Shown: piece by piece, positions 57,627 through 64,000 of the stretch
How the letters are laid out: every line of letters starts with the position of its first letter
Numbering within the stretch: the first letter of the stretch is position 1
NCBI RefSeq assembly: GCF_005887635.2
Contig: NZ_CP040818.1
Coordinates: 682,001-746,000, forward strand
Length of the DNA stretch: 64,000 nt
DNA from: Paroceanicella profunda
GTDB lineage: Bacteria > Pseudomonadota > Alphaproteobacteria > Rhodobacterales > Rhodobacteraceae
Reading direction: 5' to 3'
Notes under the pieces: generated by a model
Databases searched by the model: none
Told to the model about the DNA's origin: nothing
Seen by the model: the letters and a program-made list of their open reading frames with translations, nothing else
Position numbers and translations under genes: made by a program

Positions 57627-57776
57627 TGCGCACCCACCTCGGCGACGACATGGCAGCCTGCAGCTTCGCTCGCCGCCTGAAGACGCTCAACGGCCTCACT
57701 CCCTACGAATACATCTGCAAAATCTGGACATCAGAACCAGACAGATTCATCGTGAACCCGATCCACCAAATGCCGA
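57626..57776 (+). pseudogene. 3' fragment of a DDE transposase gene (IS481-like)
   Basis: About 50 codons ending FARRLKTLNGLTPYEYICKIWTSEPDRFIVNPIHQMP match the C terminus of integrase-core transposases, probably IS481 type. The usual final residues and stop are lost where the 7-base repeat array begins, just after HQMP. Confidence 0.65.
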
Positions 57777-57917
57777 GAGCCGAGAGCCGAGAGCCGAGAG
57801 CCGAGAGCCGAGAGCCGAGAGCCGAGAGCCGAGAGCCGAGAGCCGAGAGCCGAGAGCCGAGAGCCGAGAGCCGAGAGCCGAGAGCCGAGAGCCGAGAGCC
57901 GAGAGCCGAGAGCCGAG
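57772..57917. repeat. Perfect 7-base tandem repeat, about 21 units
   Basis: The unit GCCGAGA is repeated without error from 57772 to 57917 (20 full units plus six bases). It is open in all frames because 7 is prime to 3; the minus-strand frames read repeated LSALGSR. It abuts the transposase fragment. Confidence 0.97.
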
Positions 57918-57993
57918 CCAGCGCATCGCCGGCCATCGGTCAACCCCCTTTCCGCGCACGACGCGGAGGCCCGGCAGGGCCTTCGCCACGCCC

Positions 57994-58049
57994 GCCGAGC
58001 TGCGGGGGCCGCAAGGCCCCCTCGGCGAGGCGGGCGTCTCCCCCCGCCG
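57994..58049 (+). repeat. Dispersed palindromic element, copy 3
   Basis: GAGCTGCGGGGGCC-GCAA-GGCCCCCTCGGCGAGGCG followed by GCGTCTCCCC; nearly identical to the copy at 15884. It lies just downstream of the glutamine-synthetase-like gene stop on the opposite strand. Confidence 0.65.
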
Positions 58050-58060
58050 GGCCAGGCGCT

Positions 58061-59431
58061 TCAGATCGCCCGCAGGTAGACGTCGTATTCCACATCCGTC
58101 ACGCGCAGGTTCAGCGAGGCCATCTCCTGCTCCTTCATCAGCGCGTAGACCCGGGCGAACTCCTTCCCCAGCGCATGGGCCATGAACCCGTCCTCCTGGA
58201 AGGACATGATCGCCCGGCCCCAGCCCAGCGGCAGGTCGGGCCCGTCATCGGGGCCGGCCTCGCGGCGCACCGGGTGGCCGGGGTCGATGTTCTCCTCCAT
58301 GCCGTCGAGGATCGCCTGCAGGATGGCGGCGAGCGCGAGATAGGGGTTCGCGTCCGCCCCCGCCAGCCGGTGCTCGATGCGTGCTGCCGCCCCGGTGGTG
58401 GCCGGCACGCGGATGGCGGAGGAGCGGTTGTCCAGCCCCCAGGCCGCGTAGGCCGGGGCGTAGGTGCCGATGCCGAAGCGGCGGTAGGAGTTCAGGTGCG
58501 GCGCGAAGCACAGCATGGAGGAGGCCATGTAGCGCTTCATGCCGCCCAGCGCCCCCATCATCGCCGCGTTCGGCACGCCCTCGGAGGTGCCGGCGAAGAT
58601 GTTCTTCCCCTCGCGGTCCAGGATCGAGATGTGGAAGTGGAAGCCCGAGCCGGCCTGGTCGCCGTAGGGCTTGGCCATGAAGCTCGCCTCCATGCCGTGC
58701 TTGTGCGCCACGTTGCGGATCGCGAGTTTCAGCAGGACCGACTGGTCCGCCGCCCAGAGCGCGCCCTCCGAGTGCATGAGGTTGATCTCGAACTGCCCGG
58801 GCCCGAACTCGGCCAGCGCCACGTCGGCGTTCACGTCCAGCGCCTTCGCCGCGGCGATCATCTCGTCGAGAATGTCGGAGAAGGGCGTGTGCACCGAGAG
58901 CCGGTAGACCTGCGGGTCATGCAGCCGCTCCCCGGTGATCGGGCAGATCGGCGGCTGGGCGCGGTCGGTGGAATTGCGATGCACGTCCATGAGGTAGAAT
59001 TCCAGCTCCGGCGCGATGACCGGCGTCAGGCCGCGCTGCTCGAAACGTTCCGCCACCCGGGCCAGCACCGCGCGGGGGTCGTAGACCGTGGGGCGGCCGT
59101 CGGGCTCGCGCATGGTCATCAGCGCCATGGCGCGGCGGCCGCCGTTCCACAGGCAGGGGCCGAAGGCGGCCACATGGCCGTAGCCGTCCGGGTCTCCGCG
59201 TTCGATTGCAAGGCCCGCCTTGGCCACGTCGGCCGACAGGATGTCGAGATTGTAGAGCGACACCGGCATCCGCACCTTGCCGAACAGCTTGTCCCACTGG
59301 TCCACCGGCAGGTGCTTGCCGCGCGCCACGCCGTTCATGTCCGGGAACACCATCTCGATGGTCTCGATCTGCGGATTGGCGTCGAGGACGGTCTTCACCT
59401 CATCCTTGGAGAGGGTTTCGAGCTTCATCAT
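58061..59431 (-). CDS. Glutamine synthetase-family ligase (gamma-glutamylpolyamine synthetase-like)
   Basis: 456-residue ATP-dependent ligase of the GlnA superfamily. The metal and ammonium-site region reads ELEFYLMD, FGPGQFEINLMHSEG and FMAKPYGDQAGSGFHFHISI; the C-terminal part has RVPATTGAAARIEHRLAGADANPYLALAAIL. It lacks the adenylylation-type tail of GlnA and resembles PuuA-type enzymes that glutamylate polyamines. ATG at 59431 is chosen for GGAG eight bases before; a GTG three codons upstream is possible. It overlaps the end of the agmatinase gene, so an agmatine-to-putrescine-to-glutamylputrescine sequence is inferred. Confidence 0.88.
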   Translation of the reverse strand: MMKLETLSKDEVKTVLDANPQIETIEMVFPDMNGVARGKHLPVDQWDKLFGKVRMPVSLYNLDILSADVAKAGLAIERGDPDGYGHVAAFGPCLWNGGRRAMALMTMREPDGRPTVYDPRAVLARVAERFEQRGLTPVIAPELEFYLMDVHRNSTDRAQPPICPITGERLHDPQVYRLSVHTPFSDILDEMIAAAKALDVNADVALAEFGPGQFEINLMHSEGALWAADQSVLLKLAIRNVAHKHGMEASFMAKPYGDQAGSGFHFHISILDREGKNIFAGTSEGVPNAAMMGALGGMKRYMASSMLCFAPHLNSYRRFGIGTYAPAYAAWGLDNRSSAIRVPATTGAAARIEHRLAGADANPYLALAAILQAILDGMEENIDPGHPVRREAGPDDGPDLPLGWGRAIMSFQEDGFMAHALGKEFARVYALMKEQEMASLNLRVTDVEYDVYLRAI

Positions 59432-60381
59432 GCCGGGCACTCCGCGTAGAGGCAGAGCATCTGCAGCGCCACCGTCGCCCCGGCCAGCGCGGTGATCTCG
59501 CCCACGTCATAGGCGGGGGAGACCTCCACCACGTCCGCGCCGCGGATGTCGAGGCCGGCGAGCCCGCGCAGCAGGGTCATCGCCTGATGGGTGGAGAGGC
59601 CGCCCACCACCGGCGTGCCGGTGCCCGGCGCGAAGGCGGGGTCGAGGCAGTCGATGTCGAAGGTGAGGTAGCAGGGCGCGTCGCCCACCCGGTTCCGGAT
59701 GGCGGCGACGGTTTCGGAGAGCGGGGTCTCGTGCACCTCGGCCGCGTCGCGGATGAGGATGCCCAGCGGGTCGTCATTCGTGGTGCGGATGCCCACCTGG
59801 ATGGAGTGCGCCGGGTCGATCAGCCCCTCGTGCACCGCGTGCCAGAACATCGTGCCATGGTCGATGCGCTTCGGCCCGTCGCCGTCCGACCAGGTGTCGG
59901 TATGGGCATCGAAATGGATCAGCGCCAGGGGGCCGTGCTTGGCGGCATGCGCCTTCAGCGCCGGGTAGGTGGTGAAGTGGTCGCCCCCGATGAGCAGCGT
60001 CTTCACCCCTTGCGCGAGCACCGCGGCAATGGCTGCCTCAATGTCGTGCGGCACCTGCTCCGGGTGGCCGTGGTCGCACCAGATGTCGCCGTAATCGACT
60101 ACCGAGAGCCGCTCGAACGGGTCGAAGGCCGAGGGCCAGGCCCGTGCCCAGGCGAGGTTGGTGGAGGCGGCGCGCACGGCGCGGGGGCCGAAGCGGGTGC
60201 CCGGCCGGTTGGTGACGGCAGTGTCGAAGGGCACGCCCATCACCGCCACGTCCGCCCCTTCCAGCGAGGTGGCATACTTGCGGCGGCAGAAGGAGAGTGC
60301 GCCGGCATACATGTATTCGTCATGGGTGGTTGCCCGGGCGTCGGGCGCGGTGAAGGCGTAGTCGCGGCGAAAATCTGACAT
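59428..60381 (-). CDS. speB: Agmatinase
   Basis: 317-residue ureohydrolase that splits agmatine into putrescine and urea. Motifs: GGDHFTTYPAL, HFDAHTDTW and TFDIDCLDPAFAPGTGTPVVGGLS. HFDAHTDTW is the usual agmatinase form, unlike the HIDAHCD of the ureohydrolase at 2902. The gene is first in a two-gene operon with the glutamine-synthetase-like ligase and divergent from a GntR regulator. Confidence 0.92.
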   Translation of the reverse strand: MSDFRRDYAFTAPDARATTHDEYMYAGALSFCRRKYATSLEGADVAVMGVPFDTAVTNRPGTRFGPRAVRAASTNLAWARAWPSAFDPFERLSVVDYGDIWCDHGHPEQVPHDIEAAIAAVLAQGVKTLLIGGDHFTTYPALKAHAAKHGPLALIHFDAHTDTWSDGDGPKRIDHGTMFWHAVHEGLIDPAHSIQVGIRTTNDDPLGILIRDAAEVHETPLSETVAAIRNRVGDAPCYLTFDIDCLDPAFAPGTGTPVVGGLSTHQAMTLLRGLAGLDIRGADVVEVSPAYDVGEITALAGATVALQMLCLYAECPA

Positions 60382-60479
60382 GGTATCCCCGATGTTGCGC
60401 CCTCAATTGACGGGAAGGCGCACAGGGCGTCAAGGTGGCGCGGATTCGCCGCGGTCCCGCGGCCAGACGGAAGGACCCC

Positions 60480-61133
60480 ATGGCAGAGCCCCGCCCCCCT
60501 GTTCCCGAGACCTCGGGCCCGGCCCATGAGCGCGTCTACCGCGTGCTGCGCAACCGGATCATGTGGGGGGAAATGGCCCCCGGCCAGCCGCTCACCCTGC
60601 GCGGCGTGGCCGAGGAACTGGGCGTGTCGATGACCCCCTCGCGTGAGGCGGTGCGACGGCTGGCGGCGGAGGGCGCGCTGTCGCTCTCCTCCTCGGGCCG
60701 GATCTCCACGCCCGAGCTTTCCAACGACCGGCTGGAGGAGCTTGCCTCCATCCGCGCGCTGCTGGAGCCGGAGCTGGCCTCGCGCGCCCTGCCGCGCGCC
60801 CACATGGCGCTGATCGACCGGCTCGACACGATCAACCACACCATCGACCAGATGATCGTGAAGAACGACGCCACCGGCTACGTGCGCAGCAATTTGGAGT
60901 TCCACCGCACGCTCTATCTGCGCGCCCAGGCCCCGGCGATGCTGGCGCTCACGGAGAGCGTCTGGCTGCAGGTGGGCCCGACCATGCGCCGCCTCTACGC
61001 CCAGCGCCAGCGGTCCGACGCCTCCGCCAACCATCTCAAGATCCTCGCCGCCCTGCGCGCGGGCGACGACCCGGGCCTGCGCCTCGCCGTCCGCGCCGAT
61101 GTGACCCGCGGCCTGCGCATGCTGGCCACCTGA
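60480..61133 (+). CDS. GntR family regulator with FCD effector domain
   Basis: 217-residue repressor-type regulator. Winged helix at about residues 15-75 (ERVYRVLRNRIMWGEMAPGQPLTLRGVAEELGVSMTPSREAVRRLAAEGAL), then an FCD-like helical domain (LASIRALLEPELASRAL; NLEFHRTLYLRAQAPAMLALTESVWLQVGPTMRRL). ATG at 60480 is set by GGAAGG. It is divergent from the agmatinase operon across a 98-base gap and is the likely regulator of it. Confidence 0.9.
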   Translation: MAEPRPPVPETSGPAHERVYRVLRNRIMWGEMAPGQPLTLRGVAEELGVSMTPSREAVRRLAAEGALSLSSSGRISTPELSNDRLEELASIRALLEPELASRALPRAHMALIDRLDTINHTIDQMIVKNDATGYVRSNLEFHRTLYLRAQAPAMLALTESVWLQVGPTMRRLYAQRQRSDASANHLKILAALRAGDDPGLRLAVRADVTRGLRMLAT

Positions 61134-61390
61134 CGGGCCGCGCAGGTCCGCCGCCGGACAGGCCCGCCACCCGCTCAGCACCCCGGGGGCCACCCCGCGC
61201 CGCCGCCCCTCGGGATCCACAACCGGCTCCGCCGCGCGGCGTCGCACTGGTCGCCGGGCCTCCGGCAGCTCACGCGCGCTGACAGCCTCGCGCTCCGCGC
61301 GCCGCCCTCAGTCTGTGCCATGTCTCACGCCGCGCCTCCGGCCTCTCGGTCTGCCCCCGCTCTCGTGCCGCACGTCCCACCCCTTCCTCT

Positions 61391-61870
61391 CCGCCCCGCG
61401 CCACGCATCCGCACGCTCGGCTTCCGCCTCGAGCCGCGCGTCCGCGCCCTGGCCTCCACCTCGCCCCGCGCGGCTACCCCCCCGGACTTCACCCCACTCC
61501 GCCCGCGCAGCACGGCCGCACCTCCTGACCTCCGTCCCACTCCTCCCGTGCAGCACGTCCGCACGCCTGGCCTGCCACCCCACCCGCGCAACACGTCCGC
61601 ACCTTCTGGCTTCCATCCCTCTCCGCCCCGCGCGGCGGGTCCACACCTCTGCCCCTCCCCGCACCTCTGGTCCCCTGACCGGCTCCCGGCGCCGCGCCAC
61701 ACGTACGGTGCCTTGGTCTGCGCCGCCCCGCACATCCGGCCCCCCTGGTCCGTGCCCGCGCAACACCCCACGTCCGGCCCACAGGCTGTGCCCTGCGCCG
61801 CGCCAGACGTCCGGTCCATGGTCTCTGCCCTGCGCCGCGCCGCACGAATACCCCTGGCCTCCGTCCCGCG
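61391..61870. repeat. Degenerate tandem repeat array, units about 40 bases
   Basis: About ten decayed units built on CCGCGC-ARCACGTCCGCAC, a CTGGCCTCC-like part and CCC-rich linkers. Clear members: CAGCACGGCCGCAC (61508), CAGCACGTCCGCAC (61551) and CAACACGTCCGCAC (61589). Unit length is irregular. Confidence 0.55.
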
Positions 61871-61909
61871 ACACAGGTTCCGCGCCGGGGGCCAAGCGGC
61901 AGCGCGGCC

Positions 61910-61946
61910 AGCGGCGGACGGGGGTTCGATGCCCCCGTCCGCCGCT
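61910..61946. repeat. Perfect 15-bp-stem palindrome
   Basis: AGCGGCGGACGGGGG (61910-61924) pairs without mismatch with 61932-61946 across the loop TTCGATG. No T-run follows. The loop and inner stem look like a tRNA T-arm, but no tRNA surrounds them. Confidence 0.8.
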
Positions 61947-62123
61947 TCCCCCCCGGCTGGCACGGCGTCGGCGTCTTGCCACGCCGGTTCCGATCGCGGC
62001 CCGGCGCAGGGCACGACGGCCCGGTGATCGCGCCCCGTGGCGCCCGGGCGGCCGAACCGCCGCTCTGGACGCCCCGTGTCCGGCCCGGCACACTGCGCGC
62101 CACCGCCTGCCAGGAGAGAGCCC

Positions 62124-63083
62124 ATGAGCTGGAACCCCGCCCTCGACCCCGACATCCCCCTCGGCGACGCCGTGGACAGCATCGAGACCGTCATCGTCCC
62201 CCGCGCGCGGGACATCGGCGATTTCGAGGTGCGCCGCGCCCTGCCCGCGCCGGCGCGGCAGATGGTCGGGCCATTCATCTTCTTCGATCAGGTGGGCCCG
62301 GTGGAGTTCCTGCGTGGCGAGGGCATGGACGTGCGCCCGCACCCGCATATCGGCCTGGGCACCGTCACCTATCTCTGGCAGGGCTCCATGTACCACCGCG
62401 ACAGCCTGGGCTCCGGCATCGAGATCACCCCCGGGGCGGTGAACTGGATGGTTGCCGGCCACGGCATCACCCATTCCGAGCGCACCACCCCCGAACAGCG
62501 CAGCCTGGACAGGCGGCCGCTCTTCGGCATCCAGACCTGGGTGGCCCTGCCCGAGGCGCAGGAGGACGCGGCCCCCCTGTTCGAACACCACGGCCGCACC
62601 GCGCTGCCCTTCCTGGAGGGCGAGGGCAAGGAGGTCCGGCTGATGCTCGGCCACGCCTGGGGCGAGCGGGCGCCCGCGCAGGTGTGGAGCGAGCTGTTCT
62701 ACGCCGATGCGAAGCTGGCCCCGCACGCCGCCATCCCGCTGCCCGATGACCACGAGGACCGCGGAGTCTATGTCGCGACCGGCAGTGTCGAGGTTGCCGG
62801 GGTGCCCCATGACGCCGGGCGCATGCTGGTGTTCCGCCCCGGCGACCGGATCTCGCTGCGCGCCGGGCCGCAGGGCGCGCGGCTGATGATGCTCGGCGGC
62901 GCCACCCTCTCCGGGCCGCGCTACATCTGGTGGAACTTCGTCGCCTCCTCGCGTGAGCGGATCACCGCGGCGAAGGAGGCCTGGCGGGCCGGAGATTGGG
63001 CCCACGGGCGCTTCCGCCTGCCCCCGGACGACGCCGAGGAATTCGTGCCCCTGCCCAAGCCGCAGCGCATCCGCCCCGGCTGA
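62124..63083 (+). CDS. Pirin family protein
   Basis: 319-residue bicupin. The metal motif is in RPHPHIGLGTVTYLWQGSMYHRDSLGS (His-x-His and later Glu/His in GHGITHSERT), followed by WVALPEAQED and the C-terminal cupin with RMLVFRPGDRISLRAGPQGARLMMLGG. Pirins are iron-binding; some act as quercetinases or redox regulators, and the function here is open. ATG at 62124 follows GGAGAG. The gene stands alone between two repeat arrays. Confidence 0.93.
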   Translation: MSWNPALDPDIPLGDAVDSIETVIVPRARDIGDFEVRRALPAPARQMVGPFIFFDQVGPVEFLRGEGMDVRPHPHIGLGTVTYLWQGSMYHRDSLGSGIEITPGAVNWMVAGHGITHSERTTPEQRSLDRRPLFGIQTWVALPEAQEDAAPLFEHHGRTALPFLEGEGKEVRLMLGHAWGERAPAQVWSELFYADAKLAPHAAIPLPDDHEDRGVYVATGSVEVAGVPHDAGRMLVFRPGDRISLRAGPQGARLMMLGGATLSGPRYIWWNFVASSRERITAAKEAWRAGDWAHGRFRLPPDDAEEFVPLPKPQRIRPG

Positions 63084-63118
63084 CGCGGCCCGCTCCCCGC
63101 CCGGGCCCAGCGCCTTCC

Positions 63119-63640
63119 CCGGGTGACACGGAGGACGCTCCCCCCCGGCCGCAAACCGTCCGCCCCGGATGAAACGCGCCGCTCGGGCGGCACCGTCCGG
63201 CACGATCGGGCCAAGCCACCCGGCGACACGGACACATCCGCACCCTGGCCCCTGCGCACTCCGTTTGTCCGGCTGAAGCGCGCCGCAACGGGAGCCCTCT
63301 TTCGGTACCGTCAGGCCGTCCCGCCGGGTGACACGGGAAGCGTGCGCACCCTGCCCCAGGGCGCACGCCCTTGCTCCGGATGAAGCGCGCCGTTCCGGCG
63401 GCCTTTTCCCGCACGGTCGGGCTGTGTCACCGGGCGATACCGCACCCTGCCCCGGCGCGCTCCGACCGCCCCGGATGAAACGCGCCGCTCGGGCGGCCCC
63501 TTTCGGCACAGTCGGGCCATCTCACCGGGGAACACCGGAGGCTTGCCCACTCTGACCTCGGCGCCTGCGATGAGACGCCCCGCTTCGTCGGCTTCTTCCG
63601 CTCCTGCCCCGCCGGGTGGCACGGAGGGCGCATGCGTCCT
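63119..63640. repeat. Tandem array of about 100-base units, roughly five copies
   Basis: Each unit has CCGGGTGACACGGA-like, then CCCTGCCCC-like, then CCGGATGAARCGCGCCG and TCGGGC parts. The segment beginning CGCCCCGGATGAAACGCGCC is shared exactly for about 29 bases at 63161 and 63467. Related copies near 63271, 63379 and 63568 are more diverged. Spacing between copies is 94-108 bases. Confidence 0.7.
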
Positions 63641-63946
63641 GCCGCTGGCCGCCACGGATCTGTCGGTGCGGATGCGTCCGGTCCGGCAACCGCGTCCGCA
63701 CCGGCGGATACGCTTCTGCCGGGCGCCGGTCGCGGCGCGCCTGTTCGGGGCGTCCGGTGCCTGGGGCACCGATCCGCAAAGGGGAACTGCCGTGCTCCCG
63801 GCCCCGCGCTGGCCCTCGTCTCAGCTCCGGGCCTTCTGCGGGGGCAGTGCGTTCCGGCAGCTCGGGCGGCCGGAGCGGAGGTGGCCGGAGCGGCGGTGGC
63901 CGGTTTCTGCCTGTCCTTGGGGCGGGCGCGGCCCGCTTTGCCTAAC

Positions 63947-63956
63947 TGGTATACAA
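63947..63956. promoter_or_regulatory. GTATAC-centred near-palindrome, possible GntR-type operator
   Basis: TGGTATACAA is one base from TTGTATACAA, a form seen in operators of FCD-type GntR regulators. A/T-rich surroundings at the window edge suggest a promoter for a gene outside. Confidence 0.25.
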
Positions 63957-64000
63957 ATGAACCTATCGGGGGATTGGCTCCGAGATAAATGTTGCAGCGC

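Larger units (their letters stand above)
57462..57776 (+). mobile_element. Decayed composite insertion-sequence scar
   Basis: TGACCTGAGCCCC (57462-57474) resembles the left end of an IS3-family element and is followed by the first about 100 bases of its orfA. This is joined directly, at about 57626, to the last about 150 bases of another transposase gene. Neither element has a second end. The 7-base array begins at the distal edge. Confidence 0.65.
61134..62123. other. 990-base gene-free region before the pirin gene
   Basis: Contains a degenerate tandem array (61391-61870) and a perfect long palindrome (61910-61946). Open frames here differ in every direction and consist of Arg/Pro/Ala-rich repeats without recognisable domains. 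Confidence 0.65.
63084..64000. other. 917-base region after the pirin gene to the window end
   Basis: No gene supported. It holds an about 100-base repeat array (63119-63640). The last about 60 bases turn A/T-richer and contain TGGTATACAA (63947-63956), so a promoter or a new gene may begin just beyond the window. Confidence 0.6.

Noticed and set aside
57703..57989. Minus-strand ORFs with repeated LSALGSR
   Set aside because: All three minus frames read the same heptapeptide from the 7-base array; not genes.
59428..59440. GTG at 59440 as start of the glutamine-synthetase-like gene
   Set aside because: The ATG at 59431 has a GGAG at good distance, while the GTG would lie inside that Shine-Dalgarno sequence.
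61905..61975. tRNA or two-piece tmRNA gene at the T-arm-like hairpin
   Set aside because: The stem continues 10 bp beyond a T-stem, no acceptor, D-arm or anticodon part can be folded around it, and no tag-peptide frame ending in Ala-Ala is seen.

Overview
The window is a strongly GC-rich chromosomal stretch that reads as an alphaproteobacterium of the order Rhodobacterales. Pointers are the CcrM (GANTC) methyltransferase next to rnhB, a GTTC-N7-GTTC LexA box, a CTTG-N18-CYTATNT type heat-shock promoter before dnaK, the holA-lptE-leuS-DUF3576 block, the CenR-like orphan regulator and the pair of Rhodobacterales-type porins. No tRNA, rRNA, CRISPR array or prophage was found. The very long antisense ORFs are by-products of GC-rich codon use.

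Layout. 197-2700: cytochrome bd-type (cyanide-insensitive class) oxidase with a 34-residue accessory protein. 2902-15746: a one-directional catabolic island: ureohydrolase, nitrilase-type amidase, HpaB-type flavin monooxygenase, Rieske oxygenase, a flavin reductase fused to a LysR-type sensor domain, RidA, DUF1028, a LysR regulator, an acetylpolyamine deacetylase-like enzyme, a trimethylamine-dehydrogenase-like enzyme and an ArgE-like deacetylase. 16341-20103 (minus): urease accessory genes ureDEFG, with a glutathione transferase where ureABC would normally lie. 20375-25100 (minus): holA, lptE, leuS, DUF3576. 25352-27564: tandem porins. 27681-32596: housekeeping genes (yggS, L,D-transpeptidase, ribA, cenR-like regulator, xth, enoyl-CoA hydratase family). 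32711-36839: dnaK - FkbM methyltransferase - dnaJ. 37102-43279: small phasin-like gene and the rimP-nusA-ylxR-infB operon. 43552-48265: 18-bp minisatellite, a MotA/OmpA-type membrane pair and a LysM-binding protein fusion. 48427-57079: gabD, PRC-barrel protein, metallo-beta-lactamase-fold enzyme, SOS-boxed radical SAM gene, rnhB, ccrM, mutY, DUF721, dsbA-like. 57462-58060: decayed insertion sequences, a perfect 7-bp array and a dispersed palindromic element. 58061-61133: glutamine-synthetase-like, agmatinase and GntR regulator. 61134-64000: a pirin gene between two degenerate repeat arrays.

The most interesting system is the 2902-14365 island. The flavin reductase expected to feed the HpaB-like monooxygenase carries a C-terminal ligand-sensing domain that is recognisably related, over about 55 residues read side by side, to the sensor domain of the LysR regulator encoded 1.2 kb downstream. 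This suggests that one small molecule could both switch on transcription and gate the supply of reduced flavin. An operator-like palindrome of the LysR type (TTAG-N7-CTAA) sits about 100 bases before the monooxygenase gene. The other enzymes (guanidine hydrolysis, amide hydrolysis, Rieske oxygenation with a Glu bridge as in carnitine/betaine enzymes, and a cysteinyl-FMN amine dehydrogenase with an altered substrate cage) suggest breakdown of an N-methylated or acylated, guanidine- or amine-bearing, possibly aromatic compound. The substrate cannot be named from sequence.

Other points: missing urease structural genes, a methyltransferase wedged between dnaK and dnaJ, three GANTC sites in the ccrM leader, and a family of about 55-bp palindromic elements in the intergenic regions.
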